Of a stretch of 64,000 nucleotides of DNA, positions 40,816-52,749 are shown one piece after another. The notes under the pieces were generated by a model. It was not told the DNA's origin. It did no database searches and saw nothing but the letters and a program-made list of their open reading frames with translations. The position numbers were made by a program, and so were the translations under genes. Every line of letters begins with the position of its first letter. Positions within the stretch are counted from its first letter, which is position 1. The stretch is taken from NCBI GenBank assembly GCA_026545765.1, contig JAIFAC010000208.1:1-64000 (forward strand), read 5' to 3'. Origin of the DNA: Plantago major. Lineage: Eukaryota; Streptophyta; Magnoliopsida; Lamiales; Plantaginaceae.

Positions 40816-43800
40816 TTAAATCGTACCAAAAAACTGAGGATAACGAGATTGCATTTCGGCTTCACGTTCCCAAGTAGCTTCCTCCACTGAGTGGTTTTTC
40901 CATAGAACCTTGACCATGATCACTTGCCTATGCCTTCCAAACTCTCTCTCAAACCGGTCGAGAATGGTAACTGGTTCCTCTTCATAAGATAAGTCATCTC
41001 GAAGGTTGAGTGCCTCGTAGCTCAACACATGGGGCATCGAGGATGTACTTCCGAAGCATCGAAACATGAAAGACATTATGCACAATTGAAAGACTCGGGG
41101 GTAGAGCCAATCTGTAGCTAAATCTCCAACCCGTTCCAAGATCTCGAATGGACCGATGAACCTGGGGCTTAGCTTTCCCATATTTCCGAACCTCATTACT
41201 CCTTTCATTAGTGATACTTTCAAGAAAACATTATCTCCCACTTGAAACTTTAGCGGCTTTCGCCATTTGTCTACATAACTTTCCTGGCGACTTTGAGCTG
41301 ATTTCAAATGCGCCCTTATCTTGTCGACTAAGTCAGTTGTTTGCTGAATCAATTCGGGGCCCAGGATTGCCCTTTCACCTACTTCATCCCAATGAATATG
41401 TGATCTACACTTCCTTACGTACAAATCTTCATAAGGAGCCATTCCAATAGATGCGTGGAAACTGTTGTTGTAAGAAAATTCGACTAACTGCAAGTGATTG
41501 TTCCATGTACCTTTAAAGTCCAAAGTACAAGCTCAGATCATGTCATCTAGTGTCTGAATCGTTCTCTCAGACTGCCCATCTGTCTGAAGATGGAAAGCTA
41601 TACTGAAACTCAACTTTGTTCCCATGGCCTGGTGAAAACTCTTCCAAAACGTTGCGGTGAATTTGGGATCTCTGTCAGAGATAATAGATAAAGGTATTCC
41701 GTGAAGCCGAACTATTTCTGCCATGTACAGCTCATCATATTTTGCCATACGATACGTCCTCTTCATTGAAAGGAAATGAGCAGACTTGGTAAGACGGTCC
41801 ACAATTACCCAGATCGAGTCAAATCCTTCTTTTGTCCTTGGCAGACCCATTATAAAATCCATGGATATGTGCTCCCATTTCCATTCTAGAATTAACAATG
41901 GTTTAAGTAAACCTAACGACCTCTGATGTTCAGCTTTAACTTGTTGACACTGAAGGCATTTTTGAACGAAATTTGCGACATCTCTCTTCATTCCCACCCA
42001 AGAGTAATTCATACTAAGGTCACGATACATTTTTGTACTCCCTGGGTGGATGGAGAATGTTGAACTATGGGCTTCGTTAAGAATTTCTTGTTTTAAATCC
42101 TCCACATCGTGGACTGCCAATGCATTGCCTAACTGTAACTCCCCATCTACTGAAACTGAGTAGTCTGAGCGCTTCCCTTCTAACACTTCTGTCTTCATTT
42201 TTATCAGCTTAGGATTAGACAATTGAGCAGCTTTAATCTTATCCAAAATCGTTGATCTTAAAGATAGGATCGCCAAGCTAACCGATTTACCTTTGGAAAC
42301 AATCTCTAATCCAAACTCTTGAATTTCCCGCAATAAAGGCCCCTTAACTTCTCGAAGATTAGAAACCTGACCCTTGCGGCTCAAGGCATCAGCTACAACA
42401 TTTGCCTTTCCAGGATGGTAGTTGATTGTACAATCATAGTCCTTAACCAACTCTAACCATATTCTTTGCCTCGTATTGAGCTCCTTTTGGGTGAATAAGT
42501 ATTTGAGGCTCTTATGATTAGTGAAGATTTCACACTTGGCTCCGTAAAGGTAGTGTCACCATATCTTCAAAGCGAAGACAAATGCTGCTAGCTCTAGATC
42601 ATGTGTTGGGTAGTTCTTCTCATGCACTTTCAATTGCCTCGATGCATAGGCTATCACTTTTCCTTCTTGCATTAGAACACATCCCAAACCTTTACCACAA
42701 TCATCACTGTAGATAACATAATCTTTGTTTCCGTCAGGAAGAACCAAAATAGGTGTTGTCGTCAATCTCTACTTAAGCTCAAAGAAGCTCTTCTCACAGT
42801 GCTCCGTCCACTGGAAATGAACCCCTTTTCTTGTCAAATTGGTCATGGGCAACGAAATCTTAGAATACCCATCTACGAACTTCTGATAGTAGCCTGCTAA
42901 ACCGAGAAAACTACGAATCTCACTCACATTCACTGGAGTTGGCCAGTCTCGGATCACCTCAATCTTTCTCGGGTCCATAGCAACACCTTCCTTCGATATT
43001 ATGTGCCCTAGAAATGGTACACTATCCATCCAAAACTCACACTTACTGAACTTAGCAAACAACGACTTCTCCCTCAATCTTTGCAGTGCAAGCCTTAGAT
43101 GTTGCTCATGCTCCTCTTCTGTCCGGGAAAAGATGAGGATGTCATCAATGAAGACAATGACAAACTTATCGAGATATTCTGAAAATACCCTATTCATCAA
43201 ATCCATAAAAGCTGCTGGAGCATTTGTCAGGCCAAAAGGCATGACGAGGAACTCGTAATGGCCATATCTCGAACGAAAATCTGTCTTAGGCACATCTTCC
43301 TCTCTTACGCGTAGTTGATGGTACCCTGATCTGAGATCAATCTTTGAAAAGAACCCTGCACCTTGAAGTTGATCAAGTAATTCATCGATCCTTGGAAGTG
43401 GGTACTTATTTTTAATAGTCACCTTATTGATCTCACGGTAATCAATGCAGAGGCGCATCATACCGTCCTTTTTCTTGACAAAGAGGATTGGAGCTCCCCA
43501 GGGCGAGAAACTCGGCCTTATGAACCCTTTGTCTAGAAAATTTGAATTTGCTCCTTAAGTTCTTTTAACCCTGCTGGAGCCATTCTATACGGTGCTTTCG
43601 AAATTGGAGTTGTTCATGGCACTAACTCTATTCCAAATCAACTTTCCTTTCCGGAGGAACACCTTGAATATCTTCTGGAAAGACGTCAGGAAATTCTCGC
43701 ACTACTGGAATTTGGTCAAGTGATGGATGTTGCTCATCCGCTTTTGAGATAAAAGCTAGGTATGCTTCACATCCTTTGTTGACTAGCTTCTGTGCCTTAA

Positions 43801-44220
43801 CCGCAAATATCACGAGAGTTCCCAACTTGGATGAAATACTCTGATATGAGAGATGTGGTAATCCCTCATAACCAAAAACCACCTTTCTATTCCAACAATC
43901 AATCAATGCATGATGCTTGAAAAGCTAGTCCATGCCTAAGATGACATCAAAGTCTTTCATTTCCAACATGATGAGGTTTGCATCGAGTTCTTTACCTTCA
44001 ATACTTATTGGACAATCCTGAAGAACTTCAGATGATGTTAACACTTCCCCAGATGGAGTCGATATGTGGTAATCCTAATCCGTGAGACGAGGATGATCAA
44101 CTAGTCGTTTAGCAAAAAAGGGTTTCACAAAAGAGTGTGATGCTCCAGAATCAAATAGAACAAAGGCTGAAAGACCACACACAGGAAGATTTCCTATCAC
44201 AACATCATGCATAAACATTT
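40816..44220 (-). pseudogene. Tekay A pol: protease, RT, RNase H, integrase, chromodomain
   Basis: Protease DSGASHSF lies near 44,125-44,160. The linker 43,906-43,628 ends [22 protein letters not shown] (43,461-42,769) retains its catalytic aspartates in [13 protein letters not shown] and [10 protein letters not shown]. RNase H (42,765-42,556) has [15 protein letters not shown] and [16 protein letters not shown] blocks and a TGA after ALKIW. Integrase (42,450-41,533) shows HPGSTKMY with KCLQCQQVK, then MDF, SDRD and GQSERT for the DDE triad. The chromodomain region ends near 40,816 with VKVLWKNHSVEEATWERE. Only a handful of stops and frameshifts break it. The chromodomain reads histone marks and targets integration in this lineage. 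Confidence 0.92.
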
Positions 44221-44223
44221 AAA

Positions 44224-44803
44224 TCACATAATACAACACATAGTAGACAATTTAAACATATAGAATAAACGAGTCACTGAACAGTAAAGGGAAGAAATAC
44301 CGGTGACTACGTCAGCTGATTCCTTCGCTTCATCAAAAGTCATCCTGTAAACTCGAGTTGCAGTTCCTTTATTCTTATTTGGGCAATAAGTCATAATATG
44401 TCCTGGCTTCTTGCAATGGACTCCATGTGCTTTCTTACTTGGTAAAATAACTCCTTGAATCTCTCCCAAGTGGTTGGCGCATTACCTTCTTGACGTTCAA
44501 TTAGCTGCCACCAATCTGAGGCACTATCCTTCAACCTAAAAGCAGCAAAGCTCACCTTTTCTGCTTCACTAGAGGATGACAAACCGAAAAAACCTTCTTG
44601 ATTTCCTTGAGCCAACTTTCTGCCTTCATGGGATCGGTGGTTCCATGAAAAGTTGGGGGAGACAGCTTCAAAAACTCAGCAAGATGACTCCTGTCGTTCT
44701 CTCTACGATTCTGGGTAGCCTGAATCAATGCCTACGTCATTTCTTCCACGGTCAAAGGTGTAGCAGCCTGGTTCGTGTTACCATTACGTCCGTTGCGACT
44801 CAT
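44224..44803 (-). pseudogene. Tekay A gag, internally deleted
   Basis: Starts at ATG 44,803 (MSRNGRNGNTNQAATPLTVEEM), continues with FLKLSPPTFHGTTDPMKAESWL and a frameshift into LKDSASDWWQLIE and FKELFYQ, the chromovirus gag core. At about 44,430 it jumps to a zinc-knuckle remnant (CKKPGHIMTYCP). Roughly half of a normal gag is absent and the first cysteine pair of the knuckle is damaged. Confidence 0.8.
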
Positions 44804-45063
44804 TACTGTAAGCTGGATCACACCTCCACCAATTTCAAGAACATAAGACATTATACTTGGTAAGGTGTCTAAACAGGTAACTCATCATAATCATAAAATC
44901 ATCACTTATAAACATATAAAGACTTACCGAAGTGGAAGGAGTCGATCGAGCCTGATTCAGTACTTACAATTCATATATACATTATACATCAACATTTTCT
45001 TACGAAAACATCTCTTTTATCTTGTCGAAAAAGTAACCCAAAGTATCGTGTTTAAAACCTTGG
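44804..45063 (-). other. Tekay A 5' leader
   Basis: 260 bp between primer site and gag ATG; no other feature. Confidence 0.5.
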
Positions 45064-45075
45064 GCTCTGATACCA
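45064..45075 (-). other. Tekay A primer binding site
   Basis: The minus strand reads TGGTATCAGAGC, the exact complement of the initiator-methionine tRNA 3' end, three bases inside the LTR. Confidence 0.92.
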
Positions 45076-45078
45076 AAC

Positions 45079-46051
45079 TGTAGCGCCCTGTTAATTTTTA
45101 ATATAAAATATACGTGGATTCTGACAATAAATGCTATTTTCAAAAAAAAAAAAAAAGCAGCTAAATAAAAATTTCTACATCAACATAAATGTAGTCAAAA
45201 TCCAGTGAACTTGAAAAGAATGAAAATCCTTTACAGCGGAAGTCTTAAAACCAACATGTCTATGCGCAAACCGCGTTTAAAAAAAATGAAATAAATAAAG
45301 AATTAATGTTTTATCATAAGTATACTGAATCAGCTTCAATCTTGATCCCCATCCACTCCAGCTTGTTCATCACCTGAGGTTCAATAGGGCAAGGGTGAGT
45401 ACCTACTTGTACTCACAAGCAAGCCAAACTAACTTGTAATACATAGCATAAATATTCCTTACATGTGCATCATTCATAAAGTAAAATCAATAAATCAAAA
45501 GAAGGCCATGGAGTACCAATTCTCCGTTCTTTTACTTCTAGAATTTACTAGCTTAAACATTTGACTTGAGTTTCTTTTCTTTGTCATTCATTAAGATCAT
45601 TCATTTGATTCAAGCTCTTTTCTTATCTTTAGCTAGAATCACTTTAGCATTCTTTCTTTTAAGGTGCCTAGGTAAGCTTCGCCTCATATTGGTATACGTG
45701 CATGCTCACCGTAGCAACATGCGTAAAACGCCTCGGCTCTCATGTGTATACTCACCGTAGCAGTATACATAAAACGCATCGGCTTTCGCCTCTGCTCTCT
45801 TGTGTATGCTCACCGTAGCAACATACGTAATATGCATTGGCTCAATCATTAAAGTGTATATCCAATAGAGACACCTAGGCATCCTTCTTATTTTCATTCT
45901 TTACTTTCAAACATTCATTCATTTAACTTTTGAGAAAGTAACTTGCGTTATTCTTATAAATCGGGAGAATACTCTAAACAAGCCAGGAAGCTCGTATAAT
46001 AGTTATTCCCATTCTTTTAAGCAAAGTCTCTTGCTAGAGTTGATCTTTAAC
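45079..46051 (-). repeat. Tekay A 5' LTR, inner part
   Basis: 973 bp aligned with 27,626-28,605 of the 3' LTR. It ends at GATCTTTAAC where the gene-carrying transposon entered. It includes three stem-covarying hairpins at 45,700-45,826. Confidence 0.92.
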
Positions 46052-46845
46052 GGGGGCGTTGGTTTCCAGTACGAGCTGTTTACCTTTTTTTTCCTTATAT
46101 ACGAATGAAAATGACAGATTGGATCCCAGTACTAGCATTTCATTAATTCATATTTGGTCCCAGAACCTACTTTTTGATATTACAAAATAGCCCCAAATAG
46201 CTGATTCTGATTCAGAGTAGTCACGTGGTGCTGTTGGTTTTGGTGTTGATCGAACGGCTGGGAATAGAATTAGTAAAACCAAATCCACCGCCAATCCATA
46301 GTATAGTCCCTTCTCAATTAATAATCACCTTTATCACTTTATGTCTTTTCACCAACTGTTCCAGACTTTCTTTAGAAACATTCAATTGTAGTTACCCATT
46401 TGTGAGAATTAGAACATATTTTCTCCTGTTGTAGAGAAAACTCTATGAACTGTAAGGAATTTTTCAAATAGGAATTAATGTGTCAATGTATTCAAGGCTT
46501 AAGTCAGTAGATCGTATTATGAATCACTTGAGATGTGGATCAGGTGGTAATGTACAAGATCGCACAATTGAAATAGGTATGGTTTGTACATTAGTGTTTC
46601 CATTTAGGTGATACTTGGCATTAATCATGTTATTTTGTTTGAAAAATTTTATTGGTGATTTTTGTAACAGCTTCAGCTCGTAGAATGGGATGGAAAGGAA
46701 AAAGTCATAGAAGTGGTGTCTTCTGATCAAAGTTTCAGTAGTGGTTGTTCTTAAATTAAATTTTCTGATTCGTAGTCTTTCACATTTGGTTTGATAATAT
46801 GGATACCTGACGTGTTGTTTCATCCTGTGTATGTTAGATGGAGAA
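46052..46845. other. transposon left arm, presumed promoter of cargo gene
   Basis: About 800 bp, AT-rich, with terminal motifs in the first 150 bp. No coding sequence is supported; the minus-strand frames here look incidental. A definite TATA box could not be chosen. Confidence 0.45.
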
Positions 46846-47438
46846 GATAATAGCCCACCAATTTATTCATACAAAGAATCCCCTCAAGGTTCATTTATTA
46901 ACAATTTCGCAAATGCATGTAGGGGAAATTATGAGAATTAGTTACTTATTAGTTATTTTACAGCAACCAAGAAGTGTAGAGTATTGTCTAGGGTGACTGT
47001 GTCACCAGAAAGTCCCGAGCGCGGAAAGAAGAGAACTAGGAAAAGGCTGATTTTTGTTCGTCCTGAAGAAACGGGTAATGACCTGCTGTTAATATCATTA
47101 AATAGTATTCTATATTTCATAAGTTGATTTGTACAAGCCCATTTAGTATTGATGATTCCATATCCGGTTGTGTGCGCAGAGTCTTCTGATGATGAGATCC
47201 TTTTGAAGCAAGTGAAGATACCTAGTCGACTAGATTTCAATGGTAACTGTATTATTTGTTTTCCCTTGCAGTAATTAGTTGGGTTGGTTGCAGATAAAAA
47301 ATGCAAAAGGAAAGGAAGAAATTGAGTAAGAAAGATTCAAGTGGCGATGAGTTTACTGATGAATCTGGTATTACTTGACTCTCTAAAGCTCATTTCATTT
47401 AGTTACCAACAAATCTCATAGTCGACTACAATTTTTTC

Positions 47439-47474
<36 letters not shown>

Positions 47475-50038
47475 TAGATTCTGGAGCTAATGCAAGGAAA
47501 GTGAAATTAGAATGTAAGTAACTAGTTTTACGAGGAAAGTGAAATTAGAATGTAAGTAACTAGTTTTAGTTGTGTAAATAATTGGTGTTTGTATGTATAT
47601 GTTAACTAACATGTAGTTATTTCTTTTTATACAATTCAAGTGCCAGGTTCTCGGCGTAGGGTTAAGATGAGTGAGAGTAAGTTAGTTAATGATTTTTTTG
47701 TTTATTTGTCCTTATAATGTCAATTTTTTTTTTATCACTGTGGCTGAGTGATTATTGTTTGTTATGAGCATTTAATAGTCCTGTTCGTAGGAAAAGGTGT
47801 GGTGCTGCTTCTGATGTATTAGTAGGTAATTGAAGCAATCTTCTAATTAGTTATTATCATAGTTGCCATTTGATTTGTGAACTTTTATGTTGTCTACTTC
47901 TTGAACTACAGAACCTGACGCAGATGGAATGAGTGTTAGTGAGAATGAGAAGGATATCAAGAAAAGTACATTAACGTTGTTAAATAGTTGTAAATGTATT
48001 CTTCATATTTCATTTTTCCCCTTGTTGAGAAGTTCAATATTTAATTTCAGGGAAGGGTCCAGTAAATTACAGGAGCAATTTGCAAAATGCTATGAAGGAA
48101 ATAAGATCATTGCCTTTCAGGCAGTGCCATTTGGATGTTATTCGCAGGACTCCGTTTTGGTATTTTGTCTACTCTGCTATGCAGCTGAAAGAGTCAGATA
48201 TGAAAAGATTCAAAAAGAACGATCCTTGCATTTCAGAAATAATACAGCGATCAAATCTGAAAGATTGTATAAAGCCTAAAGGATTCAACGTTGCGGGTCA
48301 CGTTGTTCTGCCTACTCCTTTGGATATGCAACTTGTATTTGGGATTCGGGATGGTGACTGGCCAATCGAAGTTTCCAAGCGTCCATTGAAAGAGAATGAT
48401 TTCATAGCACGTTGTTTTCCAATGAAGATACGTAGCATCCGTGAAACGGCTAGTGGATCTTATAATTTGACAAAAGTTATCATCTTGAACGCATTGTATT
48501 CAAAACTATCTGCTGGTGATGATGATGCTAATGCTGTAAGTGATGTTGCTCGTTTGTTGCACTTGTATCTGTTATCAAACTTCTTCCTTGCCAATCAAAA
48601 CTATGTCATCAACTGGCATCTTACTAAGTACGTGCTGGATCTGGATACGATATGTATGCATCATTGGAGCCGTTTCATGCTTCGCTCGCTGTACAAGTGT
48701 ATCCAAAATGCCAATGGACTGAAAACTGGGAGTTGTTCCTTGTTTCTTCAGGTAATATCTTAGTGTTATTAACTCTCAGATTATCTAAGCCTTTGTTCTA
48801 AAACATCTGATTCAACATTGGCAATTTCTCTGTAGTATTGGCTTCTGGAGGTGTCAAACATGATGAATCCGGTGTCGAGCGTTGTTACTTTTCCTCGTTT
48901 CATGAGGTGGGATTTGATGTTGATGAAACAATACTTGAAGGACTTTGGTTTTTGAAGATTAAAACTGGTACTTTTCTGAAATTGTCAGTTTTCATTCTTT
49001 ACAAGTATGTATTCATTGTGCACATAAATTTACAGTGTTGAAACATTTCCATATGAGGTGAGAGATTTAATAGAACCAAGTAGAGCTGAATTGAAGCTTC
49101 TAGACGGAGATTCCCCTTGTCACAGTAACATACTCATTCAGCCTACCCAACATGCTAAGAATTTGTTTGCAAATGAAGAAGCAAATGTTATGTAACTTCG
49201 CAAGAAAAATTCTTCAAAGGTTGAAGATGTGATGGAACTTGTTATATTTGGGAAAGATTCAGGGGTTAGTAGTATTGAGAATAAGACTGTTGATGTGGAT
49301 GGCATTTTGACTGGTGTGTTGAATAATTTGAACAAGGATATGGCTGGTGATGAGAATGTTAGCTCTAGTGTTGCCGGCTGTAGTACAGGTAATGATTTCG
49401 TGGGTAGGAAACCCATCATTGATTCTGGAAAGCACCTGGAGACTTGTGAATCTGGACATGTTGTGAAAGCCCAACCTTCTACGCATTCTTCAGAAATGGT
49501 TGTCAATAACATTGAAAATGTGATATGCAACGACAACTTAACTCCACCCCCAAATAAAGATGAACTTCCAAATGCACAATCCCTTGGTTGTCTAGTGACA
49601 AGTGAAACTCCAACAGCTATTGGGAAATGCTCTTCCGTAATCCCCTCGAATTTTGCTGCTGAATTAGAGAAGAAAGATACTCTGATAAAGAAGCTTGAAG
49701 TTGAGATTGCTAGAGCACTTGATATTAATGAAAAATTGAGACGTGAGATGTCAGATGTTGAGGCAGTAACTGTGAAGGAGTTTCAAGAAAGTAATAAGGA
49801 AGTTGTCTACAATCTGGAAGAGCGAATAAGTGCAATGAACAATGAGTTGCGTGATTGCAGCAAGGAACGGGATAGGTTGGCTGTTGAATTAGAGGAGAAT
49901 AATTCGAAGAAGAAAGAGCTTGCGTTGGAAGTTGTGAAACTTCGTGAAACGGTTGAGGATTTGAAGAGGGTTATATCTTTGGATGCTGAGATAAGCAATG
50001 CAACAATGCAGAAGGAGATTTGTATGAGATTGTCGTAG
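46846..50038 (+). pseudogene. transposon cargo gene: basic N-terminus, unknown core, coiled-coil tail
   Basis: Many small exons with GT-AG borders are readable: 46,967-47,073 (TKKCRVLSRVTVSPESPERGKK, NLS-like), 47,181-47,242 (ESSDDEILLKQVKIP), about 47,294-47,367, 47,477-47,512, about 47,641-47,680, 47,912-47,975, then a large exon 48,052-48,751. The large exon encodes a globular domain (LPFRQCHLDVIRRTPFW, LVFGIRDGDWPIEV, LLHLYLLSNFFL, HHWSRFMLRSLY), followed by 48,837 onwards (YWLLEVSNMMNP), 49,037-49,191 and the C-terminal frame 49,229-50,038, which ends in a long coiled coil (about 49,660-50,030). The core loosely resembles DUF1985/Ulp1-associated genes carried by plant Mutator-like elements, but I do not recognise it firmly. 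A frameshift near 47,315 and a TAA at 49,192 suggest loss of function. Confidence 0.55.
47495..47568 (+). repeat. 36-bp exact tandem duplication across an exon end
   Basis: The block 47,495-47,530 is repeated exactly at 47,533-47,568, separated by CG. It contains the end of a small exon and its GTAAGTAACT donor site, so the gene has two identical splice donors 38 bp apart. Confidence 0.9.
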
Positions 50039-51560
50039 GGTGCTGAATATTTTGTTTGAAAATTTTAAATTTATTTTGCATTATCATTGTTAGAAGTACT
50101 TCAAAAGTGGCGATTAAATATTTGACGATTTTATTGGTTGGCTATTTATTTTTTTATAAATTGTGGCTATTTTTTTCCTTTTGATTCCTGCATATTATTT
50201 CCGTTTTTCGATTTTTCCTTCCTGCATATTATTTTGATTCTTTCTGATTGTTGGCTTTTTTTGAGAAATTATTTTTTGATGAATCTTTTTGTTGGCTAAG
50301 GTTTTTTTTTTTTTTTAAATATATTCCAGATATATTTTGATATTGGCTATTTTATTAAGGCTATATCATTAATATTGTTTTTTAGGATTCAATTTAAAAA
50401 TCGCAGGAGACCTGTTTTCCTAGTTTTAAATTTTTATACTTGGCCTCCGATTTTTCTTCCTGCATATTTTTTTTAATCTTGTAGTTGGCTAAATTTTTAT
50501 TTTTCTAAAATACATTCTAGAAATATTTTGATATTGGCTATTTTATGAAGACTTTATCATTAATATTGTTTTTTGGGCTTATTTTATTTCAGCTTTATAT
50601 TTTCTAAATCTATATTGTTATAGTTGTTTATTGGCTATTTTTATTCTTTACAAAATACATTTCGAGAAAATTAATTGTAGCATTCAATGTGAATATTTTT
50701 GATGATTAATTCACTTGGAATTTCAGTAAAATCTATCAGTTAGATATATTTTTATATTAGCCATTTTTTTAAGCTTGTATAATATATTAATGGTATTTTT
50801 TGATGATTAATGTTTTCATTTCTTTCAGTTTTTTATTTTCATAGTTGGCTATTTGTTTGGTTTCGATTTTATTGGTTGGCTAATTTTTGTTTTTTGTAAA
50901 TTGTGGCTATTTTTTTCCTTTTAATTGTTTCCTGCATATTTTTTCGGTTTTTCCTTCCTGCATATTTTTTTGATTCTTTCTGATTGTTGTTGGCCTTTTT
51001 TTGGGAAATTATTTTTTGGTGAATCTTTTTGTTGGCTAAGTTTTGGTTTTTTAAAAATATATTCCAGATATATTTTGATATTGACTATTTTATTAAGGCT
51101 ATATTTTGATATTGGCTATTTTTTTAAGCTTGTATAATAATGGTATTTTTTGATGATTAATGTTTTTATTTCTTTCGGTTTTATATTTTCATAGTTAGCT
51201 ATTTGTTTCGTTTACACAATTTTGTTTGTTGGCTCATTTTTTATTTTGTTTGAGCTCGATAATTCAGAATACGTTTTTTACTAAAATTGTTTTCATAAAT
51301 TGTATTGTTGGCTCCATTTCTTTTGTTTTAACCAGCTCCTACTTGAAATAAATTGATATTGGCTATTTTATTGATCCTTTTTAAAGGCCAAGTATGAAAA
51401 TTAAGTTTGTATTGGATCATTTCTGATGCTTTATTTCTTAAGTGATGTTTTCCCTTTTTTTTTAGATTTTTGTCTGATTTTTTAACTTATCATATTCTCG
51501 ATTTCTATACACAGATACTTTGTATTGGTATTGTGGCAATGTTGTGATGGCCCAAATTCA
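50039..51560. repeat. AT-rich right arm with about 738-bp partial tandem duplication
   Basis: The word series CGATTTTATTGGTTGGCTA, then TGTGGCTATTTTTTTCC, TTCCTGCATATT, GATTCTTTCTGATTGTTGG and ATATTCCAGATATATTTTGAT occurs from 50,126 and again from 50,864. The motif TTGGCTATTT is scattered throughout. There is no coding signal. Confidence 0.7.
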
Positions 51561-52002
51561 ATTCATTCCAATTTAATTAATCATATGATCCAAATTTAAC
51601 TTGCAAATCGCGATGTATCATAAAGGTCTCTGAAGATAACTTGACCGCCGGGAAGCTTTACTACCCATGTGCTGCTGCCACACATTTCAACCATTTGTGT
51701 AAAGGATAAAAGATAATTGTACATCTTCCAACTGCTTAAAGTACTTCTGGGTTCCAATTTTGAATTTTTCCTTTCTCCCAATATAATTAGCTGCACATGC
51801 TACGAAAATAGCTGCAGGGACCTAAAATAATTTACAAATTCATCGAGATATGGTGCAGGGATCAAATTGCAATATGAAACCAGTGGGCCTCAAAAATTTC
51901 GTACCCCAACACGGTAAGTTCGTATTGGATCACACTGGGGTAAAAAGCTTCGTACCTAAGGATATTATGAGGCCAAACTTCGTACTGGGAAGTAAAAAAG
52001 CC
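51561..52002. other. transposon right terminal region
   Basis: About 440 bp holding GGTCCCTGCA- and CGTAC-type subterminal words on the minus strand and the terminal AGTACGA block. The minus-strand frames of about 66 residues have no family resemblance. Confidence 0.45.
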
Positions 52003-52012
52003 GATCTTTAAC

Positions 52013-52749
52013 ATCTTTATTAACAACAGGTTGATAACACAAGTCAACTCACGTGCAGACAATACATGGCATACTAGAGGTCTAGTAATATGGACATATA
52101 TTAACCTAGAATCAAATTGAAAATTTGATCAATTACCATGAACTGTCTTTTCCATATCTTGTCATAAAAATCATAATTATGATCACACGAGGCAACTAAT
52201 TAATTTGCAAACATTAATTGTACTAATCAACTTGATCATTGAAGGCACATCAATCATTAACTACACAAATAATTAACCATTCAGCTAAAGCATGTAACTC
52301 ACAAATCAAAAACTTTCTTCGTAAAATAGACGAACGGCGCATAGCTATTTCACGTGACAATATTAACAGTGGAGTACATGAATTTCACAAGTCATTGTAG
52401 ATAATCTAAATTCATAACATATTAGCATATGATTTCTACCATAATAGCATGAAACCTTAAAACTTCACTTGCCTGGAAGAAGAAGAATTAAGGAAAGACA
52501 GTAAGAGATGGAGAATGATCTATTTTCTTGGTTTCTTCTTTGTAGTAGAACTCTTCTTTTCTTCCCTGCTTCTAACGTTTTCTTCTTAAGTTTGTTGGAA
52601 AAACTCCTTTTCTTATTCAATTAGGTTTAGCTAAAAGAATGGGCCAGGCCTTAAATGAGGAATTGGGCTTTTTAAGTAGTTCTTTCTATACTTGGCCCAG
52701 TTCGTCTAAAATCGCTTTAATTCAATTAATTAAAATCCTGGTCGTTACA
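52013..52749 (-). repeat. Tekay A 5' LTR, outer part
   Basis: Continues the LTR after the second copy of GATCTTTAAC and ends GGTCGTTACA. Bases 52,102-52,627 have no counterpart left in the 3' LTR. Confidence 0.88.

Larger units (their letters stand above)
46052..52002 (+). mobile_element. gene-carrying DNA transposon, Mutator-like
   Basis: The insertion is proven by GATCTTTAAC repeated at 46,042-46,051 and 52,003-52,012, while the other LTR copy has the site once and uninterrupted. A 9-10 bp duplication suits Mutator-like elements. Ends are G-rich (GGGGGCGTTGG on the left, GGCTTTTTTACTT on the right as reverse complement) and share an inverted TTCC(C)AGTACGA block, so terminal repeats are short and poor. 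Both subterminal regions carry words like GG(A/T)TCCCAGTAC and GGTCCCTGCA. No transposase was found. The cargo is one intron-rich gene on the plus strand. Confidence 0.75.
27626..52749 (-). mobile_element. Tekay-type chromovirus A (Ty3/gypsy) with nested insertions
   Basis: Minus-strand gypsy element. LTR ends are TGTAGCGCCC and TTACA. The internal region (40,720-45,078, only 4.36 kb) encodes a shortened gag, protease, RT, RNase H, integrase and a C-terminal chromodomain; the PR-RT-RH-INT order and chromodomain place it among chromoviruses, close to Tekay/Del. The 3' LTR is split by the Tat and Sirevirus B insertions, the 5' LTR by the gene-carrying transposon. The immediate flanks (GAAAA on the left, TAAAC on the right) do not form a clear target duplication. 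Confidence 0.88.

Noticed and set aside
47430..47474. Poly(T) run of about 35 bases as a retrotransposed poly(A) tail
   Set aside because: It sits directly before a TGTAG splice acceptor inside a gene and has no target duplication; it reads better as an expanded polypyrimidine tract.
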